Source of the DNA: Ampelocalamus luodianensis
Taxonomy: Eukaryota > Streptophyta > Magnoliopsida > Poales > Poaceae
Direction: 5' to 3'
Assembly: GCA_036346255.1 (NCBI GenBank)
Contig: CM070639.1
Location: 8,380,001 to 8,444,000 of the forward strand
Length of the DNA stretch: 64,000 nt
The first letter of the stretch is position 1, and the number at the start of each line of letters is the position of its first letter. Made by a program: the position numbers and the translations under genes. The notes beneath the pieces were generated by a model. It was not told the DNA's origin. It saw only the letters and a program-made list of their open reading frames with translations, and ran no database searches. Below, piece by piece: positions 11,806-23,650 of this stretch.

Positions 11806-13152
11806 ATTATTTTTATATGGCATACTTCCTTCATTCAAGATGCCACTAGATGTTTTAGTTTTTCTTGAAGTATTTCCTCTTGTTTGAATGTTTTTGGATT
11901 TATTGCATTTCATTTGGATATTTTCATACGTTCTTGGGTTTGATCGTATTCCGCGTAGTTAGAATCTGAAGTCATAACGGAGCAGTAGTCCGAGACAGAA
12001 TAAGAATAAAACCAAGGTTATCAGAATATTAAGCAAGACGAGTCAATACTTTGATCATGTTGAACCTACTTTTGAATGCAAATTATATTGATTTAAATTA
12101 TGAAATTATATTACTATGATTTATACGATTATGTTGACCTAACTCATAATTAATACCTTAATGATAATTAAATATAACCTTCCCACCCTTGAACTTGGAC
12201 ACTATCCCTTGTCACCCTAGTAATAATGGTATACATGACTAGTTACTAAGTATGTATTTAAGTGTTATGCTTAGAATTGCTTATATACATTGATATGTGT
12301 ACAATGATTTGCCTCGATATCATTCAAAACTTAAAATTGGATTTGGGCAGTCGAGGTTGGAGTATGGCTGATATGTTGACTAGAAAAGTATGTCAAAACA
12401 AAAAAGAAAAACCAAAAATAGATTTCGACTCTGACGGCTGAAAAACGTGACGGGTACTGGTAGAGAGCACAACAGAGTGGGTATGACGAAGTACCACTCG
12501 AGTCAATAATGGACCGAGTTCTTGTACGACCTACTCGTGTAAAAATAGTGCAACCACAAATCTATAATGGGTACGATCTGGCTGATTAATTTTTTCGCCT
12601 CGACGTTAGCTTCGCCATTGGTGGGTGTGTGGTGTCGATAAAGGTAAGGGAGCCACCAAACGACACGACGCAAATGGGAGACCTCCCGGGGGCGCAGTCC
12701 AAGAAGGTGATACCTAGCGGGTGGGGTTGCATTGAGGTGGGGTAGTGTAAATGCCTTGTGATAATCATCTTAGTCGCATACCTGTGGAAGTGTGTCAAGA
12801 CAGATATTATAAGTTGATTGTCTCTTGTAGATAAATTGTATGAACTTTGTAGAGTGTAAAAAACTATCTAGATGGGCATGCCTACAGTTATGGGTAGTGC
12901 CGAGAATTTACCTGAATTAGCTTTTATTTTCGTAAAATAATTTGTAGGTGGAATAAAAAGATAGGCTGAAGTCCAGAGATTTGAGATGGCCTAGTTGAGA
13001 ACCCGAGGAAGAACATGAGTATTTATTCCATCGGACAAATTCCATTACATAATTCTAATTAGTGCAGCCGCCAGGACGGGAACATAATTCTAATCAGTCA
13101 TGAAGTCGCCAATTTTATAGCAACCCGGATGGGACTCATAAGGATCAACGAG

Positions 13153-13282
13153 TCCTATGTGGTAGCCTTTTTAGATTTTCTAAATTATAATCATAATTCA
13201 TTAATTAGGAAAAAAATAATGAAGTCTAAATTAATACCTTCATGCGGATTTCCTATGTGGTAGCCTTCTTAGATTTTCTAGG
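13153..13282. repeat. Short direct repeat, ~30 bp, two copies
   Basis: The phrase 'cctatgtggtagcctt' followed by 'ttagattttcta' occurs at about 13156 and 13252 with one mismatch. The ~65 bp between them is AT-rich. It could be a small local duplication; it has no obvious function. Confidence 0.7.
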
Positions 13283-13493
13283 GCAAAAAGTAAATATTCC
13301 TCCAGATTTGCATACTGTCGATTAATTTTGAGCGCCAACGGTACGATGACTCGAGCTAAGGCTCAACAAACTAGAGGTTACATACTTACATGTAGGGGTG
13401 CAAACGGAGCGGATACGGTCGGATATCGCTCATCCCGTATCTTTTTCCATGTTTTTTTCTCGGATTCGGAATCGGACACGGACAATGCCGGAT

Positions 13494-13518
13494 ACGAATA
13501 CGAATACGAATACGAATA
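13494..13518. repeat. (ACGAAT)n microsatellite
   Basis: Four tandem hexamers lie in the left subterminal region of the hAT element. They may have grown from the CGGATA/CGAATA motifs that crowd this end. Confidence 0.9.
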
Positions 13519-14949
13519 GTCTCGGTCACGGACACAGAGCGAATACATGCCGAACCGAATACGGATTGTCTCGGTCACGAATACTTATTCAGATATTACG
13601 CGAAAACATAAACCATATATATCGCACAAATAAAGATCAATCAACCATACTATATATCCAAAATGCAACTAGATTAGTAGTTTAACAAACAAATTTAAAT
13701 ATATCACACAATAACATAGGCTTTTTAAGCAAGTAGTACTAACTACTGACTAGCAAGTAGTAAGTACATGACAGGGGCTAGGTAATCAAGTAGTGAGTAC
13801 TAACTAGCAAGTCACAAGTTTGCATTTGATTTTAGAAGGTTAGTCTTTTCCAAGGACATCAAGCTCTTCCTTTTGAGCTTTAATCTTAACAAATGCATTC
13901 AATATAGACAGTGGTATCCAGTTTCATTGCATTTTATTGTTTCTGGAAGTACATTCATCCCAATTAGGATGTTACATCAATGAAGAACATTAAGCATAAA
14001 TCCTATTGGATTCAATGATTTGCATGGACATAAGAGTAGTGAATCAATAAAACTCGTGATTGCACCGGATAATAAGTTATGCCAATGTGTATGGCACACA
14101 AGATAATAAGTTTGCACTGCGTTGTGAATCATAATGATGTTGCAACCCTTACCACCTCATACTAGAGTATCTCATGAATCTTAACTATAGAATACATGAT
14201 GTTATATTAATACATGACTTGTTAGTTGTTACCAAGATGGAGAAATCAAGGTACCTTTTCCTCAATATTTGAATGTTTGAACTGCAAGAATTATAATGAA
14301 GCTCTTGAGCTTCTCACCGCAAATTTTTGTCCGCATGAAGCAATGGATATAATAGAACTAATGTGAATTGTGAGTCACATGAATATTGACTAATTAATTA
14401 ATAGTAGGCGCTCAATTTTACCAAATATCGTATCATCAACTTCTAGTCTTCTAGGCATAAACTAGTTACCGTTTCTTTTTTTATACTTATTTCGAATAGA
14501 GAAATATCGACAAAGTGCAAATGCAAATTTTGCAGGAACATTTGGAGGATGGACTCTTGTCCTTACGCCCAAGCTGGTGTTGGAAAATCTGTATGCCCTT
14601 CATGCTAGTATTCTCTAAATATTTTATACTCATTTTGAGGTGGGCCATAAACAGTTAACACAATAAAAAAATTTATGTGCGGAGATATTAAAAACAGGAG
14701 ATATTAAAAACACATTCCCAAGTATTAAAATGGCAACTGCAATGAGCAAGCATGCATATTTTCACTATTTTTGTACAGGAGATATTAAAATTAAACGAAT
14801 AGAAAGCTGAAAGAAGAATCTAACGGTCGACGCTTTCGATTCATAAGTTCGTATTATTGATGGTGCATATCAATGTTAGCACATTGACTACAACTCCAAA
14901 TCCAAAAGGTCCGAGAAATCTTATCTCATTCCTTATAATAATACAAGTG

Positions 14950-15700
14950 TAAGGACGGAAAATCTAAAATCGGGATCCGAGTAATGTTTATAGCGCATAG
15001 CAGTACTCATAGCGACAGATAACGGAGAATGTACCGATTGGAATAATATTCCTTCGCTTCGCCCTATTGAATCCATATTCCTATTTGATTACATCCGCCT
15101 AGATTCGCAAAAAAAGAACAACTTGGTGAAGTTTTACAAAAGAATGTTTGAAAAACATACCGCATGGTCTCGACAATGTAGAGCGCATTTAAACTTTCCG
15201 TGTCACTATGTTCTATGATAAAAGTATTATACACGACGGGTAACAAAATTGAGTCGTGAAAACTGGAATATGGTTGCAATCAATGATTCTATTTGGAGTA
15301 GCTAGAGACTCGATTATGAGACTACTAAAATTCATCGATGTTCTTGAACAGATTTATGATACAAAATAAATTAGTGTAACTCTACATGCTGAAGGAAACG
15401 ATGAGTATAGGAAAATTTGCACTAGTGATTTAGTATCAATCTAAGTACAATTTAAAATCTGGATCGGAATAATGTTCATAGAGCATATCAAGACTCATAG
15501 CGACAATATAATGTAGAGCACAAAGACACTAAACTTTTGTTTTAACCATGTTCTATGATAAAAGCATGATATAATAACTAAAAATTGACTCCGAGGCTAC
15601 CAAAATTCACTGAAAGGTACTTCATAAATTGGCAAGAAGAAATTAATTTGCGTAACTATACAGGCTCCAGGATACGATCACTATAGGAAAAATTTCAGTA
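14950..15700. repeat. Diverged internal duplication in the Ac-like element
   Basis: Ordered matching phrases occur twice: 'ggatc(c/g)ga.taatgtt(t/c)ata' (14970 and 15460), 'actcatagcgaca' (15006 and 15492), 'catgttctatgataaaag' (about 15207 and 15547), 'ctac(t/c)aaaattca' (15325 and 15598) and 'aggaaaa(a)tt' (15410 and 15685). The period is about 300-490 bp with indels. No coding frame survives in either copy. Confidence 0.65.
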
Positions 15701-16449
15701 TACACAAAACAAGACCGACAAGGGCACAAATTCTAAAATACGACCTTTTCATTAGATTGTAAGCCCACATTAGATTTGGTCGGATGACTCATTTCTGGTC
15801 TTTGAATGGTACGCATTTGTGTCAATAAGTGGTTTCCTGATCGTGTTAGCTCAAGAATATGCCCTCATAATATAGTATAAATAACCAATTTTATGAGTTA
15901 ACCATTACTCCTACTAACACCCACACACTGCCACAATGGGTTAGTAAAGTTTGACACGATGCTCTAGTCCAGACAAATTGACATAATCTGCAAACCTTTT
16001 AGGGGCCTAACCTGTTGAAGGGAAAAGGGATAGCCTATTATACATGAAGTTCTCGTGAAACAAGTGCTTCTACTATTGAACCAAGTGCCTCTACATAATT
16101 CCAAACAAAATCTAGGAAAACGAAACAGCTGCATTATACATATGTAGGACTTTGCTTTGGCCAAAACCAATCAGACAATCCCAACCATTCAAACTGGAGC
16201 AATACAAAAGCCAAAGTGCTTTCTTTTCTAAGCCCTTCAGGATGAGTAACAAAGTAAACAAGTTAGGATTATGTGCCAACCATTCAATGCAGCAAAGCCA
16301 TTCAGCAGTAAACACAATTTCCAAGCCAAATTATGTGCATCCCGAACACCAGTGTTCATTCCTACAAAAAGAAATCAGCAAGTTCACATTTCTTTATACC
16401 TTTGAACTTTAGATGCATAATAGAGAAACTCAACATGCATTTCAGTATC

Positions 16450-17510
16450 AAAATTTAAAATAAACCACTGAGGTGGCTGCGGAGGTAGGTGGTTCCACCT
16501 GGGCAGCGGCGGCGAGGGAGGGGAAGGGAGGAGGCGGCGACGGCGATGGAGGTGGCTGCGGAGGGAGGTGGTCTATGACTTGGAGCTGCCCAACCGGCAA
16601 CCGCCCTCGCCGCCTCCTGCAAACACGAGGCCATTCAATGCCACGAAGGCTAGGCGAATATTTCAAATGATCTATCCTACGAAGCAAGCTACACGAACCT
16701 GCACTGGCGGTGGGTCGCCAGCAGAGCGATGATGGCGGCACGGTGCGGCCGGAGTCAAGAGCGTGCCGCGGTAGACGACGTTGGCGCCTTCCGCCGTGCT
16801 CGAGACGATGCGGTCGGGAGCGAAGACGCGGTCGCCGCGCGGAGCTCGCTGGCTGTACTCCACGAACGCCGGCACGCCGCTGCCGTCGTCCCCGGTGGCG
16901 CCATTATCTGCACAAAACAAATCGATAGCTCGTGGGTGGGATCAGCACTAGGAGCAAGAACAAAAACAGCGAGTGCAGGAGTGGGCAAAGGGGAGCGGGG
17001 ACGGCGGCGCGGGCGAAGGGGAGGAGGCGGCCGATGGCTGCGGCGCAGGCGAAGGGGAAGTCGAGGGGGTGGCGGAGGAGGAAGAGGTAGCGGAGAGTGG
17101 CGACGGAGGAAGGAGACGGGAGGCGGAGGGGGAAAGAAGCCAGCGGCGGTGCCGATCTGACGAAGGGCGCCGGCGGGTTTGACCCTCCAACGCCGGTGGC
17201 GAGGGCGACGAAGGGTGGAAGGGGAGGCGCGGGCGGCACGGGCGAAGGGGAGGGGGCAGCGGGCAAAGGGGAAGAGGGGAGCGTCGCGAGGGCTGCGCGT
17301 GCTTTGGTGGCGCTAGGAGGGGGCGGCCGGGGAGGCGTGACCGCGCGGGTAGGAGGGGGCGGCTAGGGAGGAGGGCAACGGGGGGAGTGGCGCTGGGAGG
17401 AAGGCGCCGTCGGGAGGGGAAGGGAGGCAGCGGCGGCGCATGCGGGCGCGGAGGGAGGAGTGCGGGTTGCGGAGCGGGATGAAGGGAGCGGGAGCGATTT
17501 GGGATCGTGG
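16450..17510. other. GC-rich cargo block in the Ac-like element
   Basis: GC content jumps sharply compared with the AT-rich left part of the element. The minus strand reads as Pro/Ser/Ala-rich frames and the plus strand as Gly/Arg-rich frames, so many overlapping frames are open by composition alone. One segment, 16699-16907, has splice-like borders and less biased residues. A gene fragment captured by a hAT element would explain the contrast, but I cannot name a donor gene. Confidence 0.5.
16699..16907 (-). pseudogene. Possible captured exon, unknown donor gene
   Basis: On the minus strand a polypyrimidine-like tract and 'ttttgtgcag' precede the segment, and 'cagtgcag' followed by GTTCG closes it, as expected for an internal exon of 209 nt. 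The frame begins NGATGDDGSGVPAFVEYSQ and continues RAPRGDRVFAPDRIVSS, with normal residue diversity unlike the low-complexity frames around it. I do not recognise the family. It may be a transduplicated exon from a host gene; it has no start codon or partner exons that I can identify. Confidence 0.4.
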
Positions 17511-17765
17511 GGCGCGGACGGCGGAGATCACGAAAAAATCGGATAGTGCGCGGATAGTTTGCCGGATATATCCGATTTTAATTCCGGATAGTCCCGAATA
17601 AATCAGATAAGTGCTTGCCCGAATCCGAATCAGTATCCGGCGTAAACAAACCGAATCCGAGAACAGTACCCGGATATCCGAAAAGATTACCGAATTTTGG
17701 CCACATTTATTCGGTCGGTCGGTCGGTCGGGAACTATCCGCTCCATTTGCACCCCTGCTTACATG

Positions 17766-18127
17766 ATCAAATCCCAAAAATTCTACAATAAACCTTACTA
17801 ACATTTAGTTAGCGAGATTTGAACCGCGGCGGTTAGCCCCACGAACACGGTGGCTACACACACCACTTGCATTGGTGAGTCGTTGGATTGCTTTGAGCTC
17901 ACGATTGTGCAAGTTTACATGTGCAACGGCAGTGGCATATCATTTAGCACACCGTTTCCTTTAACCAACTTGGCATAATTTGCCGTGATGCACGTCGAAG
18001 TTGCTATACCCCAATCGTCGTTGCGGTTGCGCGCGCTCGTGGGGAAAAACTGAAAAACAAAACAACTCTAGCTTGCATGTCTATTTTGATCCCAACAACG
18101 ACATTGAGTTTGCATCTCTGAGCATCT
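17766..18127. other. Gene-free stretch with a possible tRNA-like B box
   Basis: No ORF is supported. On the minus strand near 17818-17828 the sequence GGTTCAAATCTC resembles a pol III B box and is preceded by a tRNA-like stretch, which might mark a decayed SINE. A good A box and clear TSDs were not found. Confidence 0.35.
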
Positions 18128-18135
18128 GAATACCA

Positions 18136-18399
18136 GAGTCCTGGGCGATAGCTCATGGGGAGGGTGCGAGGGTGGTTGCCTCTTCGGCCTGGGTTCGATT
18201 CCTAGGATCGAACTTAGTGTTTCTCACCTGGTTTAATCCATTTAGGTGGATTTAGTATAATACATATGTAGGTGTGTTCAGTGGTCTTCGTAGAGTTTAG
18301 CCATCACTCTAGTTTAGATATGTGTTAAAGATACACCCACGTGTGTGTGGGTATGTTATGTGTATGTGTGACCGCATCAGGTGTGTATTAAAAAAAGAA
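18136..18399 (+). mobile_element. tRNA-derived SINE, ~264 bp
   Basis: A pol III A box (tagctcatggg, 18149-18159) and a B box (gggttcgattcc, 18191-18202) sit at normal spacing near the 5' end, forming a tRNA-like head. The body continues through 'cttcgtagagtttagcc' and ends in an A-rich tail (aaaaaaagaa). An 8-bp TSD, GAATACCA, flanks it at 18128-18135 and 18400-18407. This fits SINEs of grasses (p-SINE or Au-SINE type); I cannot assign the subfamily. It is not a tRNA gene: there is no 3' acceptor arm and no cloverleaf. Confidence 0.8.
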
Positions 18400-18876
18400 G
18401 AATACCATGTGAATGACTGACGGACTGAACTAGTTTGTGCAGACACCGGATGGGACATATTGCATGACCGAAAACACGCATCTAGTGGCTGTGGCAATCC
18501 ATACTGCAAGAATTCTTTTTGCTTATTATATCTTGAATTAAGAATGAAAGTTTCTAGCCCTTTTCATTTACAAGTAAGTAAACATAAATGAACTGTTCCA
18601 AGATCGCAATAGATTAGGCTCTTTAATTCTCGAGGACCATAAGCAAATGGTTGAGGGCAGGGGCGGAGCTAGAGAATTATGTAGGGGGGTGCGACCTTAC
18701 AGTCTAATGACAGAGCGATAATGTAACTTAATAACAACATAGCCATAATTTTAGCGTGAATAATTTAAAACAAGCAATATTGATGTACATCAACAATAAA
18801 GTAGCAGTAATAGTGAATTTGTGCTTACCATTTATCAAAATATAGTAAGAGAATCCCACAATTATAACAACAAAAG

Positions 18877-19528
18877 TGTCGACGATCAAGTCGCCGATCT
18901 TACAATAAATGGAAAAAAGAGAGAATGACGTGGGAAATCTTGGGATTGTAATGGGACTGCTCTTTATTAGTATGAACTGAGATTTTACAAGGGGTGTATC
19001 CTGACAGAATGATAGACTACTTTCTAGAGTACAAGACAATGCTTCTTTCTTTCTATCTTCTGATGATCTGATCTCCTCAAGATCTCATGCTCCCTTGATC
19101 CGCCCAGGTTCCATCTTTAAATAGCCCTCGAAGAGGTGGCGCACTTCCGAGAAGGCGCTGATGCGGCGCTATGCCCGTCGGAGTCAAGTGATGGTTGATA
19201 CAGAATCAACCGTTTGGTGGTTATATGTCTATGAAACATATAACCGCACGGAGGTTATTTACTGGTGTGTCTTGGATAAGATACGTCGTATGGAATATGC
19301 ACGTGTTCCATTCATCATACGGTAGAGAATATACCTTGGAATCGCTTACCTTCATTTAGCGCTTCTCCGGCCTGAGGCTTGGCTTGGGCCTTCGTCCCAC
19401 TGTGGTACCCATTATGTAACCTCCGAATCTCTACGACCGGGAGGTCGTGCACCTCAAAGGTTACGACTATGAAGACGTATGGTCTTTTATATATTAAAGA
19501 TAATATATAGAGGTTTTAATCCTCGCCA
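18877..19528 (-). repeat. Tat-1 left LTR (3' LTR)
   Basis: The LTR begins TGTCGACGATCAAG and ends AATCCTCGCCA. It matches 29768-30421 along its whole length apart from scattered substitutions and a cluster of indels around 19130-19180 and 19350-19400. 'ctttaaatag' near 19118 is a TATA-like site on the plus strand only. Confidence 0.93.
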
Positions 19529-19540
19529 CCAGCCCCGAAC
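19529..19540 (-). other. Tat-1 polypurine tract
   Basis: The minus-strand sequence GTTCGGGGCTGG directly abuts the LTR. A G-rich tract here is where plus-strand DNA synthesis is primed and fixes the minus orientation. Confidence 0.6.
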
Positions 19541-19843
19541 TTTAAATGAATAGGTCATGTGAACACCTTTCTTCCGATGAAATCATATCGGATGACGCTT
19601 ATTAAATACAAAGGCATTTGAAGCGGTTTGTATTCATTTTAAAGTTGAGAACTTTGCCTTGGGATTTGAAGAGTTTCGTGTCCGTTGGACTTTTTGGGTA
19701 ACTCCTTATTACGGTTTAGGATTATCAAGCTTATAAAACCCCTTTGTAAACCTAGGGTTTTTACTTCCTCCTTTCCTTCTTCATCTTCGAGTGAAAACTT
19801 CTTCCGACTTCCTTTGCTTTCCACACCCAAAAAGAAACTAACC

Positions 19844-22651
19844 ATGTCGGACCAAATCACCAACCGGTCGGTTTCCACCGAGTGAGAAGAAGTTGGAGAA
19901 CTGAGAAGATCGGATGCTCCCAAAGAAGGATGTGATTTCTTGAGATCCGCCGTCGGAGAACATTCCCGAGCAAAGAAGATGGAGAAATTCTGCTTTTCTC
20001 GCATATATCGAATGCGGATTTCGCTACCAACTTACTCCTTCCTTCCTCAAGTTTTGGAGTATTATGGAGTTGAATTGGTGAATCTGCTCCCAATGCCATC
20101 GCCAATCTCGAGATTTTTATCTATCTCTGCGAAGCGCATTTGGGATTCCAGCAGATCCGGATCTATTCAGTACTACTACAGATGACAAAGTCCGAAAGGC
20201 GATTGGGACGCTCGGAGAGTGCACTTTGTGTCTCCATGATGGAAAAGCTGATGAGTACATTTTTATGTACTCAAAATCTTCGTGGTCGCCGTGGAAGAAG
20301 AGCTGGTTCTATATGAAGATCACGAAGAAAGACAAACCTTTATTATTCTCGTAAGAAGGCGGTCGAGAATCTGAGATGGCGCCTCCTCATAGAGAAAGAG
20401 GGAAATGTAGGAAATGGGTCAAGCAATCAAGTTTAGTGTCAAAGGTCTAACATCTTGGCATGTGGTGAAGGATTTTTCCACGCACGGTTAGCCTTTGAAG
20501 GCCCGAGCACATAAGATGCTCGTACATTGGTCGTGATGATACGACTGAGATTCCAAAATGGTAAGCCATTAACGATTCCGACCAGTTTTCCTATCTCGCT
20601 TGATTATTTCGTATCCTTAAATCTTTCATCTTACCTTTACAAACTCTATCTTCCGATGAGATTAGAAGCCGGATCAAGATGATCTCGTGCCGAGAGCTCG
20701 CGATAAGGCTAGTTTCTCGGATCTTAGCGGCCGCTTCACAAGAGAGGATTGAGAGACTTAAGGTAAAACATCAATCGCTGTCTTGTTATCGTACATATTA
20801 TTTTTGATCGGATACCATAAACCCTCTTTGATGTGTAGTCGGTTGGGTTGAGAATCAACAATGTCACCAAAGATGTGAGCCAATTGATGATACGATCTCC
20901 CTTCACCACACGTGATGTAAGCCTTCCGAGGTAGGTAACCGAACACAAATAATATTTTGATAAATTATGTTTATCGCCTAACTATCTTTGATGATGAATT
21001 TAGGCGGTCGTCGTATCTTCCAAAGAAGGTCATCGAGAACCTCCAAAGGCTCATCGAGGCCATCGTTGTGGAGGTAGACGAATCTACATCTACCGACCGG
21101 CGATCGTGACCTCGACCAAATGGTCGCGATATCGCTTCGATTTCCGATCGCTGGATGTGCAAGATCTAGTCAACCCTACCGTTTAGAATCGATGAAATCG
21201 CTTGACAAGAAGAGGAAGGCCAACGAACGAACTTTACTTCGATGCGCTATAAGGGTAAATTCAGAAAACAACAAGGTATATATATAAAATAAAGAGGTCG
21301 ATTTATACATACCTTGGATCTTCCTTACCTTCTCTCTCTCTTGTTTTAGATCTTCGTGTTCCGTCAGATCCGACTGAGCACCTCTCGTGAAAAAGTTCCC
21401 GAGGTAGAGGTGGTCGTGGAGGCTCCCACCGTGATACTCCTAAAGCAAAACTACCGAGGATGAAGTAGCAAAGAAGCCCCGAGCAGTTTCAGATCCGCTC
21501 AGATCCTCTAGTAATCCTTACTCCTTCTCCTGAGGTAGTCATCCCTGAGACCTCAACAGTTCCACCTCCCAGAAATACTTCTCAAAGTTAACAAATTCCT
21601 TTTTCTCCCGATTTATCGAGGATAAGGAACTTGATGAAGCTCGGGAAAGATATCGGACCATCAAGCCAAGATTGGTCCGATACAATCTTTTCCGAGTATA
21701 ATGATATGACAATTCGTAAGTATTCTACGACCATCCTTACAACTCTTTCTTTTGCGCTTTCTTTGAAAGCTTGCTAAAGAAAGGAATTTTTGTTTTGTAG
21801 CATTTGGTCGAAAACTATGTCGTGATCTGAGGACCGATCAAATAATAAAAACTTTGGAGCAAAAACACTCCGATCTGAGAAGTAAGTGCATTTCTCTTTT
21901 TGATCTCCTACGGTTTATTATCTTGATTCTCCTTATAGATTATCCTTCTCTTTCTACCATATTTGATAGATTTAGAGAAAATTAAAGAAGAGATCAAGGC
22001 CAAGGAAGCCATAATAATAAAGCTGAGGGAAGAAAATCAGAGTAAAGATCGGTCGATCGAGCATGCGATGACCAGGCAAAAAGAGGTTTTCGACTCTTGT
22101 GAGAAGAAAATCAAAGGTAACTGGTCGGAGACCTAACCAGTATTCCATAACTCCAATTGTAAAGAGTACATTGATTTTGTTTATCTACTCGTGCAGAAAA
22201 AACTTGTAGCACTTGAACGAGCGGAGAAGACCCTCGATTTTGAGCGTGGCCAAAAGGAAGCTCTTGTATTTGGCCTTGATGAGAAGATCAAGGCTCTTAA
22301 CAAGATGATCTTCGATATGGGATCGGGATCAAGCTTGCCTTCTTTAGGAGATCCAACGGAAAAGATGACCTACTTTGGTCAACTTCTGGAAGATCTGAAA
22401 GGCCTACTCAAAACTATGAGGGAAAACCATACCCAGACAATGAAGGAAGCTATCAGAATCGAGTTAGTGTTGCTTTAGCAAAACTAAAGGCTTCCGATCC
22501 CTCTATTAACCTTAAAGCTGTGGAAGAGGACTTCGACTGCTCTGAGAGTGAAGCAACAAAACTTCTCGAGGAAGTAAAACCTCTCGGAGAGAAAGTTGCA
22601 GGGGAAATGGAAGTCGGATCTCAATCTCATAGCGACTCACCGAGGTCCTAA
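19844..22651 (+). pseudogene. Tat-1 antisense ORF (PF04195-like), decayed
   Basis: The region is collinear with the antisense ORF of Tat-2. Matches include YYGVELVNL (Tat-2: EHFGVELVNL), the YLCEAHLGIP-type segment broken by frameshifts, and a C-terminal exon (about 22195-22651) with ALAKLKASDPSINL and EEDFDCSESEATKLLEE, matching Tat-2's VLAKLKGRDPNLNP and EADFDCTESEAEKLIKE. Splice-like borders (for example cgtgcag before 22196) recur at equivalent places. The protein is predicted to have a globular N-terminal PF04195 domain and a coiled-coil C-terminus; its function is unknown. Several frameshifts and stops interrupt the first exons, some perhaps technical. Confidence 0.7.
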
Positions 22652-23650
22652 CATGTAAATGAATGTAACTTTGACGATGTAAAATGAAAACTTACCGCTT
22701 ATCAAAGAAGATCCTGCTTTGTCTTATTAATGTTGTTAAATACTCATATATCTCCTAGCCCCCGACTGCTTATGTTAGTAGATGAACGTTACTAAAAGAA
22801 AGCAGTAGACCAGGTAATTGAGTAATAACGATGACCATGGTAAGAGTGTTGATAATGTGGATGACAATGATCTAGGAAATACTAGGAAATCATGTGGTCG
22901 GAACCAACTGACGACTTCTGCTAGTCTAGATTTTGCCCATTATCGAAGTACTATGGAATACCACTTGTAGTCAGAAGACATGACAAAGACTAGATCTTGC
23001 TTATAAGAAGATATGCATTAAGAATGTATGCAAGAAATGAAATGAAGAGATAAGTACCGTTGTTTAGGAAATATTTGGATTTGGTTGTATCGAATCTTAA
23101 GAACTGAAGATTTGTAAAATATTTCGCGAAACGTGCTCATTCTCAAACCGATCGCAATGAGGATCGAGGAAAAGGACCATCACTAGGAAGCTCCTTCCAG
23201 CAAGGTGACCACGCAGAGAGAGAGAGACTTCACCAGAGGCTTTCGTGTCCCACCAAGAGCCAAACTTGATTAGAAATGTAATGTTGAAATAAAATAACAA
23301 TCGCCAATTTCAAGAAACGAAAGCCAAGTAAATCGTCTGAGTTGGTACTCCTTATACTCGTATGACTCTTTAAGAAAAGAAAGTCCGGTCGTGAATGTGT
23401 ATCATTGAAGCAATGATCACGGCTAAAACCAATGTGATTGGTGACATTTAAGTCAACAACCATGAGTAGTGGAGATCCCAAAGAAGGAATATCGGAGAGA
23501 ATGAGAGTATTCTCCGACCAACCAGTAACGGGAATGGCATACGACCAGATGCAACAAATAATAAGTATAAACAACCATACTTATCATTTTTAAGGAAAAA
23601 CATCTTATTGAAGAAAAAATGAATAAAAATGAAATACATGAAATTAAACA
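22652..23650. other. Tat-1 spacer between antisense ORF and integrase
   Basis: No coding frame is supported. One copy of a motif repeated three times in Tat-2 is present at about 23181-23245 ('aggaagctccttccagc' then 'gaccac.cagagag' and 'gacttc'). The convergent 3' ends of the pol and antisense transcripts probably fall here. Confidence 0.5.

Larger units (their letters stand above)
10141..13392. other. Gene-free AT-rich stretch
   Basis: No ORF of useful length or recognisable domain is present on either strand. The only structured parts are the minisatellite-like repeat at 11500-11805 and a short direct repeat at 13153-13282. A 70-residue minus-strand frame at 12586-12798 has no recognisable motif and is not listed as a gene. 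The stretch ends at the TSD of the Ac-like hAT element. Confidence 0.6.
13393..17757. mobile_element. Ac-like hAT transposon, 4.4 kb, non-autonomous
   Basis: The left end TAGGGGTGCAAACGG and the right end (reverse complement CAGGGGTGCAAATGG) form a ~23-bp terminal inverted repeat with two mismatches. A perfect 8-bp TSD, CTTACATG, flanks it at 13385-13392 and 17758-17765. Eight-bp TSDs and these termini are hallmarks of hAT elements such as maize Ac/Ds. Both subterminal regions contain many CGGATA or TATCCG motifs, probably transposase binding sites. I find no transposase motif inside, so it must depend on a partner element. The interior has an AT-rich half with a diverged duplication and a GC-rich half (16450-17510) that may be captured gene sequence. 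Confidence 0.92.

Noticed and set aside
12586..12798. 70-residue minus ORF
   Set aside because: No recognisable motif, no neighbours of the same kind, length expected by chance.
16948..17804. Long minus and plus ORFs (up to 163 residues) in the Ac-like element
   Set aside because: Arg/Gly-rich on one strand and Pro/Ser-rich on the other, as expected from GC-rich sequence; the longest runs into the terminal inverted repeat.
17800..17880. Second SINE on the minus strand
   Set aside because: A B-box-like GGTTCAAATCTC is visible, but I could not find a good A box, tail or TSD.
18149..18202. tRNA gene
   Set aside because: A and B boxes are present but there is no acceptor stem or cloverleaf, and the unit has TSDs and an A-rich tail, so it is a SINE.
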